From: Hydrogenophaga sp.
Lineage (GTDB): Bacteria; Pseudomonadota; Gammaproteobacteria; Burkholderiales; Burkholderiaceae_C
Reading direction: 5' to 3'
Assembly (NCBI GenBank): GCA_025458415.1
Contig: JALOSN010000123.1
Coordinates: 1 to 5,015, forward strand
DNA: 5,015 bases
Each line of letters starts with the position of its first letter. The stretch's first letter is position 1. The position numbers and the translations under genes were made by a program. The notes beneath the pieces are model-generated. The model was not told where the DNA came from and did not search any database. It worked only from the letters and a program-made list of their open reading frames with translations. Positions 1 to 5,015 of the stretch are shown here, one piece after another.

Positions 1-650
1 CGGCTGTGCGAGACCAACTCGGTCATGGTCTTGTTGTTCGGCTGGCCCTGCGGGGTGTGGCTCTCGGTGTAGAGGCGCACGGCCCGACCGATGGACGGGG
101 CATACCAATAGGTCTGCAGAAGAGTGCCGCTGGAAGGCTGACCGGCGGTGAAGTTCCAGTAGCCCTTGCACTCGATCTTCAAGGTGTCGAACTGCCCTGC
201 AGGCACGGTGACCGATTCGGCGCCGGCCACCGTGCAACGGCCCTGGCTGTGTCCTTGGCGGTTGGGGAACGGGAACTTCGAATACTCGGTCTGGTTGCCC
301 ACCTTCAACGGAAAGACCGTGATGCGGGCGCACACCTCCTGGCTGTTATCCAGCATCGGCACGCAGTTGTTGCCATCGAGGTCGGCACGCGTGGCCACCG
401 GGTCGGGCTGGGCCTTGGTCTGGCGAGCACCCAGCAGGCGCTCGCCCTCCTGGCGCTCAAAGGTCAGGGTGACCCGGTCCGTCTCCTTGTTGTTCCACGC
501 GTCGAGCACGCGGTATTCCCAGCGCTCGCCGGGTTTCCAGGTCGGGCGCTCGACGGGCAGTGCACCGGCCCCGGTGGTCTGGCTCCATACCGCCACGGGC
601 CAGCAGGCCAGCAGCAGCGTCAAAGGTCGATAGCGGCGAATGATGTTCAT
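1..650 (-). CDS. Exported protein of unknown function, DUF3108-like (partial, C-terminus beyond left edge)
   Basis: The minus strand is open from an ATG at 650-648 to the left edge, giving 216 complete codons and no stop. An AGGAGG ribosome site lies 5 nt before the ATG, and an in-frame TGA shortly upstream excludes a longer form. The N-terminus looks like a signal peptide: Arg5, Arg6 and Arg8, a hydrophobic stretch at about 9-22, and a plausible cut after Ser23 (AVWS/QTT). Cys16 sits in LLAC, a weak lipobox, so a lipoprotein is possible but less likely. The mature part has a WKPGERWEYRV segment (38-48), four cysteines (96, 107, 139, 161) that could form two disulfides, a VTVPAGQFDTLKIEC segment (147-161) and WYAPSIGRAVRLY (182-194). 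The pattern of a W-x-x-G-x-x-W-x-Y start, a 'VPAG-x-F' strand and 'WYAP..G..V' resembles DUF3108/TapB-like periplasmic beta-barrel proteins; this is from memory of the family style and no search was run. Function is unknown. It is transcribed divergently from the two-component operon. A long plus-strand frame over the same bases gives a protein without recognisable domains and is taken as a shadow. Confidence 0.82.
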   Translation of the reverse strand, partial: MNIIRRYRPLTLLLACWPVAVWSQTTGAGALPVERPTWKPGERWEYRVLDAWNNKETDRVTLTFERQEGERLLGARQTKAQPDPVATRADLDGNNCVPMLDNSQEVCARITVFPLKVGNQTEYSKFPFPNRQGHSQGRCTVAGAESVTVPAGQFDTLKIECKGYWNFTAGQPSSGTLLQTYWYAPSIGRAVRLYTESHTPQGQPNNKTMTELVSHS

Positions 651-655
651 GGCGG

Positions 656-661
656 CCTCCT
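656..661 (-). promoter_or_regulatory. Ribosome binding site of the exported-protein gene
   Basis: On the minus strand AGGAGG is followed by 5 nt and the ATG at 650. This near-perfect Shine-Dalgarno match, with the in-frame stop shortly upstream, fixes the start and supports minus-strand coding in the left part of the window. The nine bases AGGAGGCCG recur at the response-regulator ribosome site on the other strand (932-940). Confidence 0.75.
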
Positions 662-739
662 GTGCATTACCAGCTCTGCGGTGTCAGCTTCCTGCACCGC
701 GCCTGTGCACCCGCCCCTCCGGACTTCGGTCGAGACTGC

Positions 740-756
740 GCACATCAACAATGTGC
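740..756. repeat. Inverted repeat GCACAT-N5-ATGTGC, possible operator
   Basis: A perfect 6-bp dyad with a 5-nt spacer (17 bp in total) lies near the middle of the divergent intergenic region. Its size and symmetry suit a dimeric helix-turn-helix regulator. A dyad of this strength can occur by chance in about 300 bp, so the assignment rests mainly on position. Confidence 0.25.
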
Positions 757-817
757 TCTGCCTACTTCCGTATGAACATCACGCTGAAGTTAGAAGACAA
801 CAGTTCGCCATCCCACA

Positions 818-833
818 TTGGTTATAGAACCAA
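818..833. repeat. Inverted repeat TTGGTT-ATAG-AACCAA, possible operator
   Basis: A perfect 6-bp dyad around a 4-nt centre (16 bp) lies 109 bp before the response-regulator start, in the AT-richer part of the intergenic region. The centre contains TATAGA (823-828), four of six matches to a -10 box, but no matching -35 box stands at the right distance. Binding by the adjacent LuxR-type regulator is possible but unproven. Confidence 0.3.
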
Positions 834-851
834 GGAAAGTCAACACCCGGC

Positions 852-874
852 ACCACGCCGACTCGGTGCGTGGT
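852..874. repeat. Inverted repeat ACCACGC-N9-GCGTGGT, possible operator or hairpin
   Basis: A perfect 7-bp dyad with a 9-nt spacer, the longest symmetry in the intergenic region, ends 68 bp before the response-regulator start. It directly abuts a possible extended -10 element at 871-879, so a protein bound here would cover the -35/spacer zone. If transcription began upstream, the same bases could form an RNA stem. No U-tract follows, so it is not a terminator. Confidence 0.3.
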
Positions 875-879
875 ATGGT
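871..879 (+). promoter_or_regulatory. Possible extended -10 element of the two-component operon
   Basis: TGGTATGGT fits the extended -10 pattern TG-n-TATAAT, with four of six hexamer bases matching, including the conserved second A and last T. The bases 17 nt upstream (851-856, CACCAC) do not resemble a -35 box. If used, transcription would start near 886 and leave a leader of about 57 nt. This is a weak prediction. Confidence 0.2.
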
Positions 880-930
880 CCATCTGCAGCCGGCCAGCAG
901 ATGGCACCGCGGCCGAGCAAGAGGGTCTGT

Positions 931-937
931 AAGGAGG
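931..937 (+). promoter_or_regulatory. Ribosome binding site of the response-regulator gene
   Basis: AAGGAGG is a strong Shine-Dalgarno match placed 5 nt before the ATG at 943. It decides the start: the same frame is open back to 640, but only the 943 start has this signal and begins exactly at the canonical receiver-domain strand MRVLIVDDH. Confidence 0.85.
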
Positions 938-942
938 CCGAT

Positions 943-1614
943 ATGCGCGTACTGATCGTCGACGATCATTCGCTCTTCTGCGAGGGGCTGGCATTGCTGC
1001 TCAAGTCGGTGGGCGATGTCTCCCTGGTCCGTTCCTGCACCCGCGCCTCCCAAGCGCTGGAGCTGGCCAAGGAACAGGATTGGGACCTCATCCTGCTCGA
1101 TTGGAACCTCGGGTCCGACAATGCACCCGGCGCACAGCTGCTGGCCGCCATCAAGACCATGCGCCCAGAGACCCGTGTGGTCGTGGTGTCAGCCGACACA
1201 AGCCGGGACCGGGTGCATGAAGCCGTCGAAGCTGGCGCGGTCGGGTTTGTCCCCAAAGAAGCGTCGGCCGATCTGCTGATCGATGCGATACGGATCACGT
1301 CCCATGGGGGCATCTATCTGCCGGCCCATGTTCTGCAGACCAATCTTGCCTCTACGGAAGGGCCTGTCACCGGCCCGGGCACCAAGTCGGCCGTGTTGAC
1401 ACTGGATCAGCGCTACCCCAGGCTCACACGTCGCCAGGTCGATGTGCTGGTTTGTGCCGTTCAGGGTCAGCCCAACAAACGCATTGCGCGCAATCTGGGC
1501 ATCTCGGATGGCACAGTCAAGCAACACCTCAATGCGGTGTTTCGGGAACTGGAGGTGAGCAACCGAACGGAAGCGGTTTACCGCCTCGCCCAGCAGGGCA
1601 TCAAGGTCTTCTGA
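943..1614 (+). CDS. Two-component response regulator, NarL/FixJ (LuxR-type HTH) family
   Basis: This 223-residue cytoplasmic protein has the usual length and layout of a NarL/FixJ transcription regulator. The receiver domain (about 1-120) shows the acidic pair Asp7-Asp8, the phospho-acceptor Asp53 (LILLD), Ser83 at the end of the VVVVSAD strand and Lys105 in VPKE, so all switch residues are present. A linker at about 133-157 leads to a LuxR-type helix-turn-helix at about 158-217. That domain has LTRRQVDVL and the recognition region KRIARNLGISDGTVKQHL, which match the GerE/LuxR signature. Phosphorylation is expected to promote dimerisation and DNA binding. The most likely donor is the hybrid histidine kinase encoded immediately downstream, 7 to 16 nt after this stop codon. 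Target genes are not known; the downstream oxidoreductase, its own operon and the divergent exported-protein gene are obvious candidates by position. Family assignment is firm, but no specific gene name can be defended. Confidence 0.95.
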   Translation: MRVLIVDDHSLFCEGLALLLKSVGDVSLVRSCTRASQALELAKEQDWDLILLDWNLGSDNAPGAQLLAAIKTMRPETRVVVVSADTSRDRVHEAVEAGAVGFVPKEASADLLIDAIRITSHGGIYLPAHVLQTNLASTEGPVTGPGTKSAVLTLDQRYPRLTRRQVDVLVCAVQGQPNKRIARNLGISDGTVKQHLNAVFRELEVSNRTEAVYRLAQQGIKVF

Positions 1615-1630
1615 CCAGGTTGTGTCAGGA

Positions 1631-3418
1631 ATGACGGACAACAAGCCAGCCATACTGGCCGATGCAGAAGAGGCGATGCTCCGGCTGCGTGTGGGCAGCA
1701 GTTCACGGGTGCTCCTGGGCGTGGGTGGTGCTGGCCTCGTACAGGTGGCACTGGCCTGGCAGGAGGCACCGCTGTCAGGCCTGGTGATCTGGTATTTGCT
1801 GGTGATCGTCACCCAGCTCGCAAGGATACGGATCGAGGTACACACCTGCCAGGCCGATTCGGGCCTGCCACTCGCAAGGCGCATCCGGCTGGCATCCTAT
1901 TCGGCCCTGGCCTCGGGACTGGTTCAGGCAGTCTCCGTCCTGTTCTTCCCTTTCGAAGGCGCGGCCGAGCAGGCGCTGCACACCCTGATTCTGCTGACCC
2001 TGGCCACGGGTGCGGTGATCTATACGGCAGGACACCCACGCACTTACCTGCCTTACATGTTGCCGATCGTGCTGGCGCTGACGCCCGCCTGGTGGTTCAT
2101 GACCGAAATTGCCACCGAGCGCCCCTGGCTCGCCGGCATTTTCGGGATCCTCCTGCTGTTCTATGCGTACAACCTGGTCGGCTATGCACGCGATACCTGG
2201 ACCATGTTCATCAACGCCGCAGCCCTGCGACACCAGGAACGTCAGCAAAGCGAGAAGCTCGCAAAGGCGGTCCGCAAGGCCGAGGCCGCCAGTCAGGCGA
2301 AAACACGCTTCCTGGCCGCTGCGAGTCATGACCTGCGGCAACCGATTCACACCATCGCCCTGCTGACAGGCGTGCTCAAGCTTCGCCACCAGGAGGGCGA
2401 CAGCAAAGAGGTTGTTCGTCTGCTCGATACCGTCGTACAGAGCCTTTCAGGTCAGCTGGACGACCTGCTGGACATATCCAAACTGGATGCAGGCGTCGTC
2501 AAGGCCAGTGTTCAACCACTGTCGTTGCCCCGGTTTCTGCGCAACCGCTTGGAAGAGGTGCGCAACGAGGCTTCAGCCAAGCACATCGGCCTGCACCTGG
2601 ACGCAGACCAGCCGGCCACCGTGTTGACCGACCCCAACCTTCTGGAGCGCGTTCTTCGCAATCTGCTCAACAACGCGGTGAAGTTCACCGAACGAGGCGA
2701 GGTCAGACTGGGCCTGTCCATCGAGGACGGTCAGGCTGTAATCCGGGTCAAGGACACCGGGTGTGGCATCGCTCCGGAGCGACAACAGGACGTCTTTCAG
2801 GAGTTCATCCAGCTCAACAACCCGGAACGTGACCGAGCCAAAGGCATGGGGCTGGGCCTGTCCATCGTGGACCGGCTGTGTCGACTGCTCGATATCGACC
2901 TTCGGCTGACCTCGCAGATCAATGCCGGATCCACGTTCGAACTGCGAATGCCTCTGCAGGATATCGGGGGTTCCAAGGAGCGCCCCGCGTTGATGCCTTC
3001 GGTCCCTGTCCGCCCCGGACTGCGCGTGATGGTGGTGGACGACGAGCGTACGGTGCGCAACGCCACCGCCTGGCTCCTGACGGAGGTGGGCTGCGAGTGC
3101 CTGCTGGCTGAAGGCCTTGACGAAGCGGTGCGCCTGGCGGCACGCCAGTCGCCCGATATCGTGCTGGCCGATTTTCGATTGCGGGCAGAGGAAACCGGCA
3201 TCGCCGTCATCCTGGCACTGAGGGAAAACCAACCCGACCTGCCTGCGGCCATCATCAGCGGAGACATCGGACCCGAGCAACTGCAAGCCGTCGAGAAGGC
3301 TGGACTGACGCTGCTGCACAAGCCCTTGCGCGCAGAAGCCTTGTTGCAGTGGCTCTCCCAACAACCCATTGCCAAGACCCCAGCCCCCCCTACCCTGGAG
3401 CATCCGGTCAATGACTGA
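1631..3418 (+). CDS. Hybrid sensor histidine kinase with six-helix membrane domain and C-terminal receiver
   Basis: From the ATG at 1631 the protein has 595 residues; a GTG at 1622 would add three. Neither start has a good ribosome site: AGG at 1617-1619 is 2 nt from the GTG and 11 nt from the ATG. The N-terminal part has about six hydrophobic segments (near 27-43, 48-64, 85-107, 113-133, 137-157, 164-184) with short loops and no large periplasmic domain, so sensing probably happens in or near the membrane. A helical linker (about 197-225, rich in Lys, Glu and Gln) leads to the dimerisation/phosphoacceptor domain with FLAAASHDLRQP and phospho-His233. The ATPase domain shows the N-box (Asn344, Asn348 in RNLLNNAVKF), G1 DTGCGIAP (375-382) and G2 GMGLGLS (405-411). 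A receiver domain follows (about 464-578) with Asp470-Asp471, acceptor Asp514, Ser543 and Lys564. All catalytic residues are present. No Hpt domain is visible, so His233 probably phosphorylates both its own receiver and the separate regulator encoded upstream. The ligand is unknown. Confidence 0.93.
   Translation: MTDNKPAILADAEEAMLRLRVGSSSRVLLGVGGAGLVQVALAWQEAPLSGLVIWYLLVIVTQLARIRIEVHTCQADSGLPLARRIRLASYSALASGLVQAVSVLFFPFEGAAEQALHTLILLTLATGAVIYTAGHPRTYLPYMLPIVLALTPAWWFMTEIATERPWLAGIFGILLLFYAYNLVGYARDTWTMFINAAALRHQERQQSEKLAKAVRKAEAASQAKTRFLAAASHDLRQPIHTIALLTGVLKLRHQEGDSKEVVRLLDTVVQSLSGQLDDLLDISKLDAGVVKASVQPLSLPRFLRNRLEEVRNEASAKHIGLHLDADQPATVLTDPNLLERVLRNLLNNAVKFTERGEVRLGLSIEDGQAVIRVKDTGCGIAPERQQDVFQEFIQLNNPERDRAKGMGLGLSIVDRLCRLLDIDLRLTSQINAGSTFELRMPLQDIGGSKERPALMPSVPVRPGLRVMVVDDERTVRNATAWLLTEVGCECLLAEGLDEAVRLAARQSPDIVLADFRLRAEETGIAVILALRENQPDLPAAIISGDIGPEQLQAVEKAGLTLLHKPLRAEALLQWLSQQPIAKTPAPPTLEHPVND
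3397..3418 (+). promoter_or_regulatory. Translational coupling site between kinase and oxidoreductase genes
   Basis: The oxidoreductase ATG (3411-3413) lies inside the end of the kinase gene, whose TGA is at 3416-3418, an 8-bp overlap (ATGACTGA). A GGAG at 3397-3400, inside the kinase coding region, stands 10 nt before the ATG. This layout is typical of translational coupling, in which ribosomes ending on one gene start on the next. It argues that the two genes are expressed together. Confidence 0.6.
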
Positions 3419-5015
3419 TGGTGATCACCGGGATTCAGCGCCCGCCACCGGTCGGGCTGCCGACACCCCTCATGAGAACTGGCTGGCCCGCGATTTCGTC
3501 GAGTACACCGACGGAGCCGAGCCCTGGGACGTCGTGATCGTCGGCAGCGGTTACGGCGCTGCCATGGCCGCCCACACCTGGGCCGGCTGCAAAGACAGCA
3601 AGGACAAAGTCCTTCGAATCCTGATGCTGGAACGCGGCCGCGAGTACCTGCCGGGCGCTTTCCCGTCCACGCTGGACGAACTGCCCGGGCATGTGCGCCT
3701 CTCGCGCGCGGGCAAAGCGCCCATCGGGCGGCGAGAAGCGCTGTTCGACGTTCGGCTGGCAGGCGACATCGGTGCCCTGGTGGGCAACGGGCTGGGGGGC
3801 GGGTCGCTGATCAACGGCGGTGTGATGGTGGAGCCGCAGTGGGATCAGTCCGATTTCCGCATGCCAGATCAAGTGAAGAAAGAGCTCAAGGGAAAATGGA
3901 TCGAGGAGGCACGCCGTCTGCTGGGGTCAAGGCTCAATGACGCTTCTGGCCAATGGACCGACAACACCATTGACCGACATCCGGAGGTGGGTCAAGACAA
4001 GCCTTTGCGGAAGATGGCGGCACTGAAGAAGCTGGCTCAAGGTCAAGCCTGTCCGCACGCAACTGTTCCGGTAGACCAGCCTGCAGCCATCACGGTTCGC
4101 CTCAGGCATGAAGACAACGCCGGGCAAGCCACCCAACTCACGCCTTGCAGCCTGTGTGGTGACTGCCTGACCGGCTGCAACGTGGGCGCCAAGCTCTCCC
4201 TGGACACCAACCTGCTGGTGGACGCCCAGCGCCGTGGACTGCAGATTCACACCTCGGCCTCGGTGCTCCGACTGCAGTGGCACACTGGCCTCTGGTCGCT
4301 GGAGGTGGTGCACACCGACCCGCAGGTGCAGGGACGCCGAACGAGTCCCGTCAAGATCAAGGCGCGCAAGGTGGTGCTGGCGGCCGGCAGCCTGGGCAGC
4401 ACCGAGATCCTGCTGCGATCCAGGAAGGGGCACCGCGGCCTGCGACTGTCGCCACGCCTGGGCGAGCAGTTCTCGCTCAATGGCGACAACACCGCCACTG
4501 TTCGCTTGGATGACAATGTCAACGCGCTGGCTGACGAGGCCCTGCCTCTCACAGGTGCACAGGGCGTCTCGCCGCGCCGCATCGGCCCCGAGATCACCCA
4601 CATGCTGCGCTGGCATGCCGACGGCAAAGGGCCGGGGTTTCTGGTGCAGGAGTTTTCGGTGGCCGCGCCCTTGCGCGGCCTGTTCCAGGAGATCGTGACC
4701 ACCCACGGATGGCTCGAGCGGCTGGCCGCAGGCGACTGGAACAGCCACGCCGCACCCCGCCGAGGTGAACGCGATCCGCTGGCCTTGGACCAGGATGGCC
4801 TGCAGCGCGAACTGATGGTGGGACTGATCGGTCACGACAGCGCCAGTGGCCGCCTCGAGCTGCCGCGGGGCAGCCCCGGCGAAGGCAGCATCGGGGTACG
4901 GTGGCCTGGCGTGGGGAACGACCCGGCCATGGCCGACGCCTTCAGCAAACTGGAGCGGCGCGTGAAAGACAGCCTGGGCGACAGCGCCCGCGTCACGCCC
5001 AACCCGATGTGGCGC
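3411..5015 (+). CDS. GMC-family FAD-dependent oxidoreductase, cholesterol-oxidase-like, with four-cysteine cluster (partial)
   Basis: The frame is open from the ATG at 3411 to the right edge, giving 535 residues without a stop. No signal peptide is seen, so a cytoplasmic enzyme is likely. The FAD-binding Rossmann motif is at 41-54 (VVIVGSGYGAAMAA), followed by the acidic end of the second strand in MLERGREY (72-79). A second family motif, VGNGLGGGSLINGGV (124-138), is typical of the FAD contact region in cholesterol-oxidase-like GMC enzymes. VVLAAGSLGSTEILL (321-335) is the later FAD signature. At 246-256 the sequence CSLCGDCLTGC gives C-x2-C-x2-C-x3-C (Cys246, 249, 252, 256), followed by NVGAKLSLDTN. 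Such cysteines recur in bacterial GMC proteins of the ChoD-like branch and resemble an iron-sulfur ligand set, but a cofactor is not shown here. The catalytic C-terminal part, with the usual HPLGG-type region, falls just beyond the window. GMC enzymes oxidise alcohol groups; the substrate here (sterol, alcohol or other) cannot be told. The gene is translationally coupled to the kinase. Confidence 0.92.
   Translation, partial: MTDGDHRDSAPATGRAADTPHENWLARDFVEYTDGAEPWDVVIVGSGYGAAMAAHTWAGCKDSKDKVLRILMLERGREYLPGAFPSTLDELPGHVRLSRAGKAPIGRREALFDVRLAGDIGALVGNGLGGGSLINGGVMVEPQWDQSDFRMPDQVKKELKGKWIEEARRLLGSRLNDASGQWTDNTIDRHPEVGQDKPLRKMAALKKLAQGQACPHATVPVDQPAAITVRLRHEDNAGQATQLTPCSLCGDCLTGCNVGAKLSLDTNLLVDAQRRGLQIHTSASVLRLQWHTGLWSLEVVHTDPQVQGRRTSPVKIKARKVVLAAGSLGSTEILLRSRKGHRGLRLSPRLGEQFSLNGDNTATVRLDDNVNALADEALPLTGAQGVSPRRIGPEITHMLRWHADGKGPGFLVQEFSVAAPLRGLFQEIVTTHGWLERLAAGDWNSHAAPRRGERDPLALDQDGLQRELMVGLIGHDSASGRLELPRGSPGEGSIGVRWPGVGNDPAMADAFSKLERRVKDSLGDSARVTPNPMWR

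Larger units (their letters stand above)
651..942. promoter_or_regulatory. Divergent intergenic control region
   Basis: These 292 bp separate the two divergently read genes and hold no credible gene. The frame of the response regulator stays open upstream to about 640, but that extension has no ribosome site and no recognisable protein content. The stretch from about 740 to 845 is visibly richer in A and T than the flanking genes, as expected of a promoter zone. It contains several short inverted repeats (693-709, 740-756, 818-833, 852-874). I found no pair of -35 and -10 boxes with good match and spacing on either strand, which would fit activator-dependent promoters, though absence of a visible match is weak evidence. 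Confidence 0.6.

Noticed and set aside
6..827. Long plus-strand reading frame over the left part of the window
   Set aside because: It lies opposite the minus-strand exported-protein gene, its product has no recognisable domain, and it runs on through the intergenic region. The minus strand has a ribosome site, signal peptide and coherent protein sequence.
818..849. Minus-strand sigma-70 promoter from TTGACT and TATAAC
   Set aside because: The two hexamers are only 11 nt apart, too close for a sigma-70 promoter.
902..918. Possible sigma-54 promoter beginning TGGCAC
   Set aside because: The -24-like TGGCAC is present, but the bases at the -12 position do not match TTGC and the GG-to-GC spacing is wrong.
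640..942. Upstream in-frame extension of the response regulator
   Set aside because: The frame is open, but the receiver domain begins exactly at the 943 ATG, which has a strong ribosome site. The extension has no domain content and overlaps the start of the divergent gene.
1189..1884. 231-codon minus-strand frame across the regulator/kinase junction
   Set aside because: It spans the ends of two well-supported genes on the opposite strand and has no domain of its own.
2573..3403. 276-codon minus-strand frame inside the kinase
   Set aside because: Antisense to the conserved ATPase and receiver domains; its product has no family features.
3927..4835. 302-codon minus-strand frame inside the oxidoreductase
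   Set aside because: Antisense shadow of a high-GC gene: no recognisable motifs, while the plus strand encodes clear GMC motifs throughout.

Overview
This GC-rich window looks like a chromosomal segment from a betaproteobacterium, probably Burkholderiales/Comamonadaceae-like. That placement is an inference from base composition, codon use and protein style; there is no rRNA or other marker gene here. No mobile element, CRISPR array, tRNA or rRNA gene was recognised.

Layout. Positions 1-650 (minus strand) hold the 5' part of a gene for an exported protein of unknown function. It runs off the left edge and has no stop codon in the window. Positions 651-942 are a divergent intergenic region of 292 bp with several short inverted repeats and no convincing sigma-70 promoter. 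On the plus strand three genes follow with almost no space between them: a NarL/FixJ-type response regulator (943-1614), a six-transmembrane hybrid sensor histidine kinase (1631-3418, or from GTG at 1622) and a GMC-family flavin oxidoreductase (3411 to the right edge, incomplete). The kinase stop and the oxidoreductase start overlap by 8 bp, so these three genes very probably form one operon.

How they may work together. The membrane kinase would sense an unknown signal and phosphorylate Asp53 of the LuxR-type regulator encoded just upstream. Its own C-terminal receiver domain probably tunes or competes for the phosphate. The co-transcribed oxidoreductase resembles the cholesterol-oxidase-like branch of the GMC family. 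It carries a four-cysteine C-x2-C-x2-C-x3-C segment inside the FAD-dependent enzyme. The arrangement suggests a signalling pair devoted to oxidation of an alcohol or sterol-like compound, but neither the substrate nor the regulon can be read from the sequence. The divergent exported protein may share the control region.

The region most worth a second look is the cysteine cluster of the oxidoreductase together with its physical link to a two-component system. The cluster of dyads in the divergent promoter region comes next. I see no clearly unprecedented system.
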